Assembly: GCA_030159075.1 (NCBI GenBank)
Contig: BROG01000951.1
Location: 1 to 64,000, forward strand
Origin: Atrina japonica
Taxonomy: Eukaryota > Mollusca > Bivalvia > Pterioida > Pinnidae
Length of the DNA stretch: 64,000 nucleotides
Direction of reading: 5' to 3'
The stretch's first letter is position 1. Every line of letters starts with the position of its first letter. The position numbers were made by a program, and so were the translations under genes. This document shows, piece by piece, positions 36,001 to 47,889 of this stretch. Under the pieces are notes generated by a model that was not told where the DNA came from, searched no databases, and worked only from the letters and a program-made list of their open reading frames with translations.

Positions 36001-39000
36001 ATGAAATTAAAGCCGTGAAAATCACACTATTGGAATTCTATTTCATGTTTAAACTAAATCGGGTAGTCCTAGTCCCATCAAATGAAGCAATATTTACTGA
36101 TAACTTGAAATTAATCAATAAATTTTTTGTGGATGTAAAAATACCACAAGTGATAACTTTATGTCTAGAGGAATGACCGGTCAAATTGCCTGTTAGAAAT
36201 AGAAGTTGAAACTCCTGAAAAATTGATCTTGGGAACAGTGTCACTAGATACAGGAAAACTTGTGTTACAAATTTGGTTCTGTCTCATCTCTTTAGAAAAC
36301 ATTTCTTTTTAGATAATTCCAGTTTTTAATCACACACTACAGCTTTTCGGTATACTGAAGAAGCAGCAACATGTCTTGTCTGCTTTGCACAAATTAATTA
36401 CAATAAGTGAATAACATAGAATTTATACATTTATGACATTACATGTATGCCTTTGGTAAAAATTGTTTTTTCTGTAATGTGACAGAATTCGTTGTATTAT
36501 TTAAATATTTTAATTTGTCCAACTGACAGATGATAAAAAAATGACAAGAATTCATCTGCCTCATCTTTAGTTAATCACATGATAGAGCTGTGCTTTACAT
36601 TTACAATGTTGAGAGCAATTGTAGGATTGTTTTCCAAATATGCTCCATATACCAGGAAGAAGTAACCTTGAACTTGTATTATTTTGAAAGATGTTTATTT
36701 GTATACAAATGTCTTATATGTATTTCAGGTTTAAAAAGCTCAGATGAAGATTCTAGTGAAAGTGAGGATGAAAATTTGTTACCATGGCAACCACAGTGGT
36801 TTACAGCATCTTCTGATGATGAAGCAATGGAAGATGATGAGTAAGTATTGTCTGAGAGATGTGTTCTATCTATAGTGATGTTTTGAACATTTGTATATTT
36901 CTACATTTTGTTGTATTCTTTGATACTTTAGAGTAACTTACTTTAAAATCAAAGTCACTATTTGTTATTAAAAATTGATGTTGCATTAGTTCATTTGGGG
37001 TCATAGATACCACATTCAACCCAATATGCAACCAGGGTGCTACAAAAAATAGGTAAAAAGGAGTGGATGCTTATTCCGACCAATTATTAGTCAAATTGAA
37101 GTAAAGCAGTAAATTTTTATAAGGCACGATGGTAAAGGGCTAAATAAACTGTTATTCACCTTTTTCTGGTACACATCTCCTTGTCAACCTGCTAGAAAAG
37201 ATGGTTGTGTGTGAAAAAGGGAAAGTAAATTTGAACTATAGGATGAAGGGCGCTTATAGGGACATGGGCGCTTATTGGGTCAAATGCAGTATATTAATTT
37301 TCACAGACTTATTTCTAAATTCATTTTTCTTTTCCGTAGCCACAGTGATGTAATATTATTCCTAGATTATAATTTTTGTTACTGTATGTTTTCTTTTCCA
37401 TATCCACAATGATAAATTATATAATTTCTAGAACGTAATTTGTGTTCATGTATGTTTTCTTTCTTTAGCCATGATGATGCCATAAGAACAACAAAACTTG
37501 CACTTCTGCGGGCTCAGGTTCGACGGCAGTGTTTACAGTCACGACGGTCATACCGTTCCAACACATCTGAACACAAAACTAACAATGGTTCTACAATGGC
37601 TTTGATTCAGGCAGCTCGTGAAGGCCCAAGGGCCACTGTTGCTGTCATACAGCGGATGTTGTATCGACATCAGAAACTGGTCAATGGGTAAGTAAACAGT
37701 GGTTTATTGTGAAATTTACTGCTGATGTAGCCATCAGTGTGAACTTGCATCATCAATGGATGTCTGTCATCTTTTATTGTCTGGTATCAGCAGATTTCAT
37801 ATACATGTATTCCACTTGTCCAACTTGGCATGTAGTCTGGTATAGTCACCTGTCCAATTGGGTACAAAGTCTGAAGTCTGCTTGCATGATACAGTCGCAT
37901 GTTGAGCCAGGTATATAATCTGGAAATCTTGTCTGATATAGTTACTTGTTTAGCTTGGCAAGTATTCTGAAAATCTATTTATCTAATAAAGTCTCTTGTC
38001 CAGCTTGGCATGTAGTCTGAATATCTACCTGTCTGATATAGATACTTGTCCAGTTTGGCAAGTAGTCTAAAATCTACCAGTCTGATATAGTCACTTGTCC
38101 AGCTTGGCAGGTAGTCTAAAATCTACCAGTCTGATATAGTCACTTGTCCAGCTTGGCAGGTAGTCTGAATATCTACCTGTCTGATATTGTTACTTGTCCA
38201 GCTTGGCAAGTAATCTAAAATCTACCTGTCTGATATAGTCTTGTCCAACTTGGCAGGTAGTCTGAATATCTACCTGTCTGATATTGTTACTTGTCCAGCT
38301 TGGCAAGTAATCTAAAATCTACCTGTCTGATATAGTCTTGTCCAGCTTGGCAGGTAGTCTGAATATCTACCTGTCTGATATTGTTACTTGTCCAGCTTGG
38401 CAAGTAATCTAAAATCTACCTGTCTGATATAGTCACTTGTCCAGCTTGGCAAGTAATCTAAAATCTTCCTGTCTGATATAGTCACTTGTCCAGCTTGGCA
38501 AGTAGTCTGAAAATCTATTTATCTAATATAGTCACTTGCCCAGCTTAGAAAATCTACTTGTCTCGTATTGTCACTTGTTGAGCCAGGTATGTTGTCTTGA
38601 AACTCTTTATTCTGATAAAGTCATTTGTCTATCATTGCAAGTAGTCTACAGATTAGATAAAATTGAAACCATACTGAAAACATTTTTTCTCTCTATACAG
38701 GTTAACGAAGAGTGGATCAGACAGGAAGAAATGTTGTTACAAAGATTTTGAAGAGGTTCAATGTAAAAATATTGTACTACCATTAACCAACCACTGTCTC
38801 AAACGTATCCTTTGCTGCTACGAATTCATTTTTTTTACAGTTATTTTGAGAATGTATGAATATTCATTGATTTATCAATTTATTTATTACATGACTTTTA
38901 TTCCTTCGACATTCCTGAGGGTCATGGATTTTTATGTCGCCCGCTTGTGCTTCCATTTTTTTCCGTTTTGTGTAAAGGTATATGATTGAATGAATCACAT

Positions 39001-42000
39001 CTTAAAACCGCAGTCATTCATGAAAAAAGAATAGACTAAAGATTTTGAAAATTGCTCTGTGCAGGAGTTCAGCTTTAAATTTGAATTGAAATTTTTTTGT
39101 TTTGTTTTTGTTTTTTTGTTTTTTTTGTTTTTTGTTTAGTAATTTTGAAGCAGCCAAATAAGAAAACAATTACTGACTTTAGTTTTGATAGACATTATAC
39201 AATAATTGCCCTTGTTTTGGGTTGACATGAATATTTGTCCACCTGAGAGGCGTTATGTCACCCGAGGGTTCTGCCCAAGGGCAACATAACATCTCGAGGG
39301 TGGGCATATATTCAGGTCATCATAAAACAAGGGCAATAATTATTTTATTATACCGAAAGGCAATAAAATTTAACTAACAAACTGACGTACATAAGTTCAT
39401 AACAATTGTAACACATGTGACAGAGTGCCTTTGATACTCAACACTATCAATGTTTTATCATTCTTTGCGTTGTTTTTAATCTTAAGCCTCCATCAAGGCT
39501 GACTCCAGCAAATATATTTGACAACGATGTAACAATGCTGTCAAATCATTAATTTCGGCTGTTGTTTAACTCCATTCCAGACTGCATAGAGTAATTTATG
39601 AGTTATAATTGGACATTTTATGTGCTAGATGTTACACCTAATTACTACATGGCCTACTAGGAAAAAAACAAACCGTATGCGCATCCATTTCTGTGCACGA
39701 GAGGGTGACATAAATTTTTCAGGGCAACATATTGAAATGTTTTAGATCTTGTGATAGGGTTTTGACTAATCAGAAGTAAAGATATATGTTACAGGTATAA
39801 TAAAAGGACATATTAGTCCAAAGAAACCTGATATTGACCTTTGGCTTGGCCTCCGCCAATATCATGCTTCTTTGGACTGATAAACCCTTATGTCACCCTG
39901 AACTAAAGTTAATGATTGGACATTGTCAATGCCAGAGATCTAAGATCAAAAGTTTTATTGTAGTTTGCCATATGTACTTTTTTGTATGGTTACCTGTTCG
40001 GAGTGTTAACTTCCCTGTAATTTCCAAATCAAATACAGCAGACTGTATATTTTGCAAACTTTTGGTCTGTTGTAGATAACAGTCTAACTTAAATGTCTTG
40101 ATGATTGTCCCAAATAAATGACTGATAACTAATGCATTGGGATAGGTAGCAAACCACATGTGTGTCTGCTAAATTTTTATTCCCATTATAAGGTTTGCAT
40201 TGGGAAGGGGGAGGCTTATATGGTTTACAAACACAACATATGAGTTTTACAAACACATATTAAATTTTGATAAGATTTTTAGATTTTTACAGGAAAATGA
40301 TAACATGAAACATATTGTCAGTGCCAATTAATGCAGAATATATATCAACATAGAAATAATCCAGTCATTGCATGATTTTAATTAAATTTTGTATTCTAAC
40401 ATTGTGGTAAAAATTGCTTTCTTACTAATTCATATCGTCCTGATTTATGTATTTGAGATCATATATTGGATCTGAGATTTTTCTTTAACTTTTGAACAGA
40501 CATAATGTACAATGTAGATCAACAAATGTTTGACTATTGTACAGCCAAATTTGCTGATAATACCCAGTGCTGTATGCCTGTGTTTGACATCAGGCATGAG
40601 TTACCACTGTGCATGGAACATGCTATGAAAGCTGTAAGTATTGTGAAGTACTGGTCTTACTTTAGAATTTCTTAACTTCATATTGTGACTCGGCAGTACA
40701 GTGCTTGGGTAAATAGTCCCAATGTCATTTACAGGCAGGACCAGAACTGTGGTCTGTTTAGGTCACCTTTAGCCAAAAGGTTATGGTGACTTATTGTAAT
40801 TGCCTTTTGCTGTCTTTGTACGCTGTTAACTTTTAGACGTTTTTGACTCAAGAACCAATGGGCCAATTTTAACAAACTTTGCAGGAAATATCTCTATGTG
40901 AAGCCTCATAAAATAGTAGTACCCAACAGGTCTTAAAAAAGGACCAGACCTTTGTATAATCTTTGTGATCAGTTCATATTCTCGTTCTCATACATTATAC
41001 TCATGTGACCGCAAAGGCCCACTCTTGCACAAAGTTTAGTCTGTAAGCTTTCAATGATTTGCATTTGGTTTCCAAAGTATGATTTAGTTTCTATTCATTA
41101 TATTTGATAAACCTTGTACCAGTTTAAAATAGCTGATAAAAAGGAATAAACAAACAATGTCTTAACAAAACAATCAACATTGGAATTCAGAGTCACTTGT
41201 ACTGGACTGTTTAAAGCATCTTGTTTAACAAGATGTAAAGTCAGTCACCTGTTTAAGCAATGAAAATGTGAATGTGTTTGACCGGTTTGTGTCAACGATA
41301 GTTCATGTAAATTAATTCAGATCAGTTGGACAAGTTACCGTATTCGGCCGTGTATAATCCGCATTTACGTATTATCCGCACCCCCCATTTCAGCATCAGA
41401 TCTCGGAGAAAAAAGACTCAGGTATAATGCGTGACTTTTTTCCACGGAAATGGCCGAAAATCGTCGGCGAGATTGATTATTATTGTGTATAAGACAGTAG
41501 ACGATCAGCTATTTTCACAATTCGCAGAAAGATTTGGAAGAAATAGATAAATAATTATAGATATCATATTCGAATATTAGATAACTATGATAACAAATTA
41601 CCTTTGAAATAAATAACAAAAGAAATATCAAAACATCACAGTTTTGTAAAATTACATTCCGTTAATACACAATCATTTGCTTTTGCTGACGTGATAGCCT
41701 ATATTTTAATCAATAGTAATTAGAACAACATTTGAAATAGATATTAACAGATACATCGGCGACTATAAAAGTTTGTAAGGTTTTAATTAGCGGAGACACT
41801 TGGTTTCTGCGATCTATATATCCAAAACGCGTGTACAGCGTAATTATTGAAACAAAGGGATATATATATACAGATCCAAGTATACTTATTGCCTGTTACA
41901 CGCATCATTGATTATGAATGCATATACTACAAACATTAATTACCTTGGTGTGTCATTGTGTTATTTACACCTTTCATATTTTCAATTTAAAATTAATCAT

Positions 42001-45000
42001 CGTACTTGTTGTATTTGTAATGTTCATGTTAGCCTACACTGTAGATGTACTGTAGTAAGAGAGTTACTGTATACTTTTGTACGAAATGTGTAAAATAACA
42101 TTCCTCACAGAACAAGTTGGGGAAAACATTGTTTTTTATTTATTAATGTATAGTCATCGTCTGAAAACAAACAACGCAAAAATAATATATAAAAAAAATA
42201 CGAAACTACAAGATACTACATTTTGATGTTCCAATATTTACAGTTACAACATGGCTTCGCTGCAACCGTGAAATAATTATTAGAATTCTTGTTGAGATTG
42301 TTCTATTTTACAATAATAACAAAACTTTGATGAAGATAAGCAACAGGTCCTGTACTATTTTTCTCATAAACAAACTAGGCTAGCCTACAGGCACTTGCGT
42401 TATGCAATCCAATCAATTGCAGTTTCAATCAAGGAATTGCAAACACACAAGTGCCGAATAACGCCTATTTGTACCTCTGAAACACACAAAAATAAAAGAT
42501 GTAAGTTTATTTATTGATTTATGATGTCATTGTAGACATTGATGACGTCATTGACTCGTACATCGTTATTATGAAAAAACTTTGACAGGCTTACCACCCA
42601 CATCGAATCTGTGCAGGTTCCAAAAAATGATTCTGTAGTACTGTATTATGCCCCCCCTGCCCGAGACAAATTTTAGAGTGAAAAGAGTGCGGATTGGGCC
42701 GATTTGCCACCAGCAGTTGTAAATTTAAAATCATGATGACTACAGCATTCAGGATTTAACTGAAACAAAAGCGGCCCCGTAAAAAGACAAAGCCCTCAGC
42801 TCTGACAAGGCCACCAAAGAAGGGCAAAAAGAAGAAAAATCAACGAAAGCAACTCCGTCCACAAAAGTTAAGCAACCCTGTTGGTTTGACAGGTTTGTAT
42901 TACTTTGTAACTTATACTTCGTGCCCTGATGAATTTTCATAAGAATTAAATCATAAAACATCTAACAGATAAATATTAAGGTCTTAAAGGAATTATGCAC
43001 AATCCTGGTTTTGGGTCAAAATTGAAAACACAGATTCTGTTTTTCCAAAAATATATTATACAGATAAAACTTGTCACAGATTTTGCATTACTAAGCTGTA
43101 ATTGCTTTACTCGACAAGTAGCTGTCATAGTTAATGAATAAATTCAGACTTGTTGAGAAATAAACATGTCAAATTTTACCCTGGTAGACCTGTAACTTGT
43201 AAATATAAGAGTACAAATAAGTTGGGGTTGTTTTTTAGGGGCAGTAGCCATGTTTACCAAAAAAATAAAAAAAAATTTCTACTTGATGTACAATAACAAA
43301 CAAGAGCTATGCAAGGCATGATGTTATGTACCTATATACATGTATTTTGTGAATATAAGGTCAGGTCCAGTGTTTTTTCTCATATTCAAATAAGTAAGGT
43401 TGAAATAATCAATTGCAGTTTAATGAGGAATTAAACACTATCCTTAACGTTTGACATGCATTCAGTAAAGATGTAAAATTGTGCTTTCTGATGTCATTGG
43501 ATTGTGACGTCATAAACAAACAAATGTTTGACGGACTATATAATTGTGAGGTCATGGTGGTAAATTTTGCCTAAAGATGCCGTGTTGGGCATTTGCCAAA
43601 TGGTAAATTAAAATGATGACATTTATTTAACGGAATGGGTTTAATCAGCAATTCTCACCCCTGTCTTCATAGGAATTTTGAGAAACTTTTTATTTAAGAT
43701 GTCATAAGACTAATTTCATTTTCAGTTGATTCATATCCATCTATTTACTTATCTGTTTTTCAAATTTTAGTCGTGCCAGAAAAATACCAAACCCACTGTA
43801 ATAAACGTGTGACAATAGTTATTTTGTTGACAATATTTTATATTTCTGTGGATAAATTCTTTGAGGCTATTTAATGTTCGGCTAATACCTTAAGGAATTA
43901 TGAAAATATTTTTGGAGGAAAATTGAAATTACAGATTTTTTTAAATTGTCAATTTTTAAGAGAAAATTGTGAATTTTTGTTCTATAATTGCTATACTCAT
44001 TGAAACCTTAATGATACGGATGTTGAGAAATATACATTCAAAATTATTTTACCTTGGTAATTTTATGAGAAAAAAATTTCTTTTCCTGTATTGATTCATG
44101 TTTTTGAGGCTATTTGTCTGGCTCAGTAAACAAAAATTTGTGAGGACCTTTTTACACTTTTCAAGGAATCATAGATATCTCGTGAGGATATTCAGTGTAA
44201 TTTTTCTCAAAATTATATGGATAAATATTTTTCTTAGTTTGCATTTCAGTAAAGATCAAAGTGAAGTATTAGTAGACAAAAAATGAAGAAAATTGAATTT
44301 GGGAGTCCGTTGTTTGATATCTCCCTAAAAAGTGTCAAACCTGGGTTTCTCAGCAATTCTCACAAAATACATAGGATTTTGTGTTTATGTCTGTGCAATA
44401 GTCTCTTTTATTTGTCCGGTTAGCCATCAAATAGTACTAAAAAAAAGGAAGGGAATTGAAAAAAAAAACTTACAGCTAATGCTTATTTAAGCTATTGAAA
44501 TGTTGTTGATGAAATGATTATGGGTGACTTTTTCACTGCATGTAATAATTAGAACACCTTATTTGTTATTATTTTACAGAAATGCCTCCCCTTTCATCTG
44601 CTGGTACAGAATCTCAGGTTGGGGTCAATTCTGATACCGCTGACTCAGAGCCAGTCAACACTTCCTCACAGTCTGATGAAACAAAAGAAATTGTGCAGGA
44701 GCAGCCTCCTGGACCATCCAAACCGGTTTCCAAGCCTACACCTGTAAATGTAGTGCTGCCACCTAGTAGTGTTCCTGTTAACAAAGAAACTCCAAAATCA
44801 AGTCTGAGTGAACTTCCTGATAGTGTTTTAGATACGCTGAATGCAGGTTTGTTTGATTTTCATAATTATACTTGAATAAAAGATTCATATTTACTACCTT
44901 TTGTTTTTTATGAATAAATAGATATTTCAATAATTCTCTTTATTACAGTATTTACTTATATAAATTTTGAAATGAAAATCTCAATTCAAATTCTTTTTAT

Positions 45001-47889
45001 TGTAAGTATATTATTATAATCACTTCCATATAAAATGTAATTTTGATTGATATCTTGAGACTCCATTGCTTGATTTCAAACTTTGTAAAAGGTAAAAATA
45101 AAAATGGACATGAATTTTAGTTGTCCTTGTTCATCTTACATGGATATGTATATCAGAACTGTAATACTTGGGAGTAAGGGTAAGACTAGACTGCACTGCT
45201 TTGTATACATCATCTGTACCTTCATCAGTTTCAGACATGGACAAAGCTTTAGAGCTTCCATTGGAACAAGCATCAAGATTACTGGAAGAGAAAGATTTCC
45301 AGGAAGTGTTTAACAAACTTCCAGATGAAGCTTTTGACATATTTTCTGGTGAGTTATTGTCTAAAGGGTCAAGTGAGCCACAGCTATGGCCCACTGTCTG
45401 TCCATTGACCGACAATTAAAGTTCCATTTAAATGACAGATTTCAAAAAGAGGCTAGTACCCATAGATGTTCCAAAAAGGGACTAGTACCCACAGGTGTTC
45501 CAAAATGGGGCTAGCATCAACAGGTGTTCCAAAAAGGGGCTAAAATGCACAGATGCACAGATGTTGCCCACTGGTGGTCCAAAAAGGGTGTTAGTACTCA
45601 TTTCAAATTTTGTATGTACAATATTCTTAAATCATTATTTGCAAAATTTGTGAATGAAAACAAAATATACAAATTATCTCTGTTAAATTGCCAATAGTAA
45701 ATTGATTTGTTGGACAGACCAAAAAGGATAGGCCTCAATGCTAAACAAAATGACTGTCACTGTTTTCATTTCTGGGTCAAATTTTGTGAATGTACATATT
45801 TTTGATTAACAAAATTTAAATCATTATTTGCAAAATTTGTGAATGAAAACAAAATATACACCCCTCCCTTTCAATTATCTCTGTTACCAAATTTGCCTTT
45901 CACTTATAGCAAAACTAATTGATTTAATGACCAATCAGATCGCTGGGCCATTTTACCCTCCGCAAAATGTCCAAAATTTGTTTTAGATTCCTGCGTGAGA
46001 TTTGCGCGAGATAAAGTGTAATTATATTTGATGGATTACATAGAACAATTATATTTTTTTATCACCAACTATATGATCTGTTTTTAGCTCACCTGGTTCA
46101 CCTGTGCTATCGTTATTACTTTGTGTCCATTCTGGGCATTTGTTTCCACCTTGTGATAACTTTGGGTACTCTGCTCTGAAACCACTTGACTGATTGGCAC
46201 CAAACTTGGGGAGAATTTCTTTTAGTTAATAGACATCAGATTTGGTCATTTAGTGCTGATTCAGTATCAGATATGGCCACCATGGCCAAAAAAATAATTC
46301 TGATTTCAAATAATTAAGATTTATTTTATGTTACATGCTTGCATTATGTTGTTACTTTCATGCCATTTAGTTGAAAAATGGGCTCACCTAGGAGCTTCTT
46401 AGTTTAAAATTGTGCCCTATGAGAAATGCATTTCAAGTCCCCCAATATTTTGTTGCCAAGTATTGCACTGCTTGGTGTATGTGGCAAATATGTTTCTTTC
46501 ACTTACTGCTGATTCATTGAAAAGTGACCACATCTCAAACTGTGAACTTTAAACCCAGGTGCGTGGTACAGGCTGGGGTGAGTCTCTTGCTTGTTTGTGG
46601 CATGCATATATATTTTGCAGTGGTCACAACCTATGGCTTGAAAAGTGATGAGAGAAAAAATAATGAGCATAATACTCATACAGGTTTCATTACTAAAGCG
46701 TATGTGTTTACTCTGTCTATATTTTTAATGACACTTTGTTTTTGTTTAAGGCAAAAATGGTGATTATGAACCTACAAACGAGGAAGTAGAGGAACTAGAA
46801 AGACATCTCGCTGCAGCAAATATGGATGTGAAAAATGCGCAGAAAACACTTGACAGTTTTAGTTTATCAAATGTTGATCTTGACCTGGATGAAGAACAGT
46901 TACGACAAATAACAGCAACTTTGTTTGGCTCGGGGTCAAATTCAGAGATAAACAGTGGTACAAGTAGTATCTCAGGGGGTATGTGCAATGGCCAGGATCA
47001 GGAAAACATCAATGCTATTGCACGGAGTTTATCAGCGTCAGAGATTTTAATGGGTCGTGCATCAAATGCTGCAACTTTACAACCCACTGGTGCTAATACT
47101 AATGTTTATCAGAGTCAACAAACAAGTGTGTTTACTCAGGTTCCGGGAAATACTGTTAACGGCACACTCCAGAATTTGACATCAGTGGCTGGCGGAACAA
47201 ATGTTATCATGGCAACTCAAAATCATGTGGTTCATTCAAATATGGATACAAATGCTGGAATGGGTTCAGTGACTGCATCTCCAATAAATTCAACTTCAGT
47301 ACAACTTCAACAGCAATTTCATAACCAAGAGAATTATGTTACCAATCGTGTGTTGCCAGGACAACAGTTTCCACAACAATCACAACAGCATCCCAGCATC
47401 CCTCTGCATCAGTTAGTATCGGCAGCTAGTGTAACGGGTATACCTAATGCTTCAAATGTTTCTGTTTCAAATCATATTACAGCAGAAAGTCTACAAGGTA
47501 ATATGACAAACAAAACCCACATTTTATCCAATCAGATACCTGCTTCTATTCCTGTGGCGCGTGTTGCATGGCCTGTAAATTTGGGTCAACTCGCAAATTA
47601 CCAGAATGGATATCCTGTTCATAACACTTTTGTGCAAAGTGGCGGTGATGCCGCAAATCTCAAATTTCACAATGTAAATGCTCAACATGTCAATCACAGT
47701 GGTCATGGAAACATGAGTCAAGAATTGGCATCCCAGCAGTATCAGCTGCTATCACATTCCGCAGGTTCACCAAATTCTGTGATGGTTCGAGCTCCTCTAC
47801 AGACGTTTACAAATTCGACACAAAGGCCTGGATTTAAGCAGGCCAGACTGCCTCCCCCATTTAGTGCAACAAGTGGCAATGGATCCTAG
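32874..47889 (+). CDS. INO80D: INO80 complex subunit D, ten coding exons
   Basis: Exons: 32874-33091, 33961-35495, 36729-36840, 37469-37687, 38701-38804, 40500-40633, 42772-42892, 44580-44846, 45229-45348, 46751-47889. All phases join to 1,322 aa, longer than the roughly 1,000-aa vertebrate protein because of low-complexity regions. Two C3Hc3H zinc-binding modules occur: residues 18-78 (C18, C25, C36, H39, C51, C62, C75, H78) and 706-770 (C706/707, C716, C727, H730, C743, C753/754, C767, H770). Between them are a Pro/Ser/His-rich region, an acidic patch (587-616) and a basic helical part. RPRKKTKP and GKNGDYEP...EELERHL are further INO80D signatures. The N-terminus MYEGKNIHFS matches the known start, so ATG 32874 is secure. 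The protein is a nuclear, metazoan-type accessory subunit of the INO80 ATP-dependent remodeller. The acceptor at 32835-32836 shows a 5'UTR that began in an upstream exon. Confidence 0.95.
33961..35495 (+). CDS. INO80D: INO80D coding exon 2
   Basis: Acceptor TTTTCTGCAG|ATACTG completes E-Y-C-N-N-H-M-Q-V-L-G, closing the first zinc module, followed by a Lys/Glu-rich stretch. The rest is disordered, with two proline runs (PPPPPPPP and PPPPP). Donor GCAG|GTAAGT leaves phase 1. Retention of the intron would add about 14 codons before a stop. Confidence 0.95.
36729..36840 (+). CDS. INO80D: INO80D coding exon 3
   Basis: Acceptor TATTTCAG|GTTTAA and donor GATGA|GTAAGT. It encodes GLKSSDEDSSESEDE followed by LPWQPQWF and a second acidic run, aligning with the acidic segment of vertebrate INO80D. 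Confidence 0.93.
37007..37292. mobile_element. MITE, family M1, in INO80D intron 3
   Basis: The left end ATACCACATTCAACCCAATA and the reverse complement of the right end, ATACTGCATTTGACCCAATA, form imperfect TIRs. The same family as 2453-2781. Internal GGGCGCTTAT motifs are shared. Confidence 0.65.
37469..37687 (+). CDS. INO80D: INO80D coding exon 4
   Basis: Acceptor TTCTTTAG|CCATGA, donor AATGG|GTAAGT. It encodes DHDDAIRTTKLALLRAQVRR, then TMALIQAAREGPRATV, a basic helical region corresponding to the vertebrate segment before the second zinc module. Confidence 0.95.
37812..38655 (+). repeat. ~49-50-bp minisatellite in INO80D intron 4
   Basis: The unit reads AGTCACTTGTCCAGCTTGGC, AGGTAGTCTAAAATCTACCA, GTCTGATAT. 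About 15-16 units with point and length variation end about 45 bp before exon 5. The unit contains short inverted words (AAGT/ACTT, GTAG/CTAC). Confidence 0.93.
38701..38804 (+). CDS. INO80D: INO80D coding exon 5
   Basis: Acceptor CTATACAG|GTTAAC, donor CTCAAAC|GTATCC (less usual at +3 to +5). It encodes KKCCYKDFEEVQCKN and PLTNHCLK, the first half of the second zinc module. Confidence 0.92.
39180..40490. other. INO80D intron 5, no separate gene seen
   Basis: AT-rich intron. TTATGTCRCCC/GGGTGACATAA words appear in both orientations (39251, 39704, 39890), perhaps a degraded element. No coding block. Confidence 0.4.
40500..40633 (+). CDS. INO80D: INO80D coding exon 6
   Basis: Acceptor TTTTGAACAG|ACATAA, donor AAAGCT|GTAAGT. 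With the last base of exon 5 it restores H730 and continues IMYNVDQQMFDYCTAKFADN, then CCMPVFDIRHELPLCMEHA, a very close match to the INO80D second zinc module. Ends in phase 0. Confidence 0.96.
40745..41000 (+). repeat. degraded mollusc-type interspersed repeat
   Basis: It contains AGGTCACCTTTAGCC, CAAGAACCAATGGGCCAATT and TTAACAAACTTTGCAGGAAA. This wording resembles a common invertebrate repeat; a related block is at 46087-46403. Confidence 0.35.
41337..42709. mobile_element. probable DNA-element insertion in INO80D intron 6
   Basis: The left end ACCGTATTCGGCCGTGTATA(ATCCGCA) and the reverse complement of the right end, GCAAATCGGCCCAATCCGCA, share GGCC...AATCCGCA, and CCCCCC-containing blocks lie inside each end. 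About 1.37 kb without an ORF. The right boundary falls about 60 bp before exon 7. Confidence 0.45.
42772..42892 (+). CDS. INO80D: INO80D coding exon 7 (start uncertain)
   Basis: It encodes RPRKKTKPSALTRPPKKGKK, then KKNQRKQLRP and SNPVGLT, a basic, nuclear-localisation-like block that matches the INO80D RKPRKKTKP region. The donor is GACAG|GTTTGT. Phase 0 from exon 6 fits a start at 42772 after ACAAAAG, which lacks a pyrimidine tract. The more natural acceptor (CATTCAG, 42746-42752) would give DLTETK and then run out of frame to a stop at 42780 unless one base is missing there. Confidence 0.75.
43225..44330 (+). repeat. repeats C and D joined, in INO80D intron 7
   Basis: Repeat C (43225-43375) is followed by the block that is inverted at 9155-10040. 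Shared phrases include GAGGAATTAAACACTATCC, TTGGATTGTGACGTCATAAA, TTTGCCTAAAGATGCCGTGT, TAGTCGTGCCAGAAAAATAC and TTAAGAGAAAATTGTGAATT. No coding capacity. Confidence 0.7.
44580..44846 (+). CDS. INO80D: INO80D coding exon 8
   Basis: Acceptor ATTTTACAG|AAATGCC, donor ATGCAG|GTTTGT. It encodes a Ser/Pro-rich linker ending SSLSELPDSVLDTLNA, where the vertebrate protein has its ELPDD-type motif. Confidence 0.92.
45229..45348 (+). CDS. INO80D: INO80D coding exon 9
   Basis: Acceptor CTTCATCAG|TTTCAG, donor TTCTG|GTGAGT. It encodes VSDMDKALELPLEQ and KDFQEVFNKLPDEAFDIFSG, parallel to the vertebrate ...DFADVLPRLPDDLQDFDFFEG. A second AG at 45233-45234 is in frame and would drop two residues (V-S). 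Confidence 0.93.
45455..45605 (+). repeat. ~32-bp minisatellite in INO80D intron 9
   Basis: Four or five units of TTCCAAAAAGGGGCTAGTAC followed by CCACAGGTG. Confidence 0.85.
45600..45900 (+). repeat. ~100-bp direct duplication in INO80D intron 9
   Basis: AAATCATTATTTGCAAAATT followed by TGTGAATGAAAACAAAATAT occurs at about 45629 and 45821, with ATTATCTCTGTTA after both. Confidence 0.9.
46087..46403 (+). repeat. mollusc-type interspersed repeat in intron 9
   Basis: It is bounded by AGCTCACCTGGTTCACCTGT and ATGGGCTCACCTAGGAGCT, and contains ACCACTTGACTGATTGGCAC and CAAACTTGGGGAGAA. This resembles a widespread bivalve repeat (AGCTCACC..., 'CCAAACTTGG'). No ORF. Confidence 0.5.
46751..47889 (+). 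CDS. INO80D: INO80D coding exon 10 and stop
   Basis: Acceptor TTTGTTTAAG|GCAAAA. It starts GKNGDYEPTNEEVEELERHL, the clearest conserved INO80D motif after the zinc modules, followed by about 340 residues rich in Gln, Asn, Ser, Thr and His with no defined fold. TAG at 47887-47889. Confidence 0.96.
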
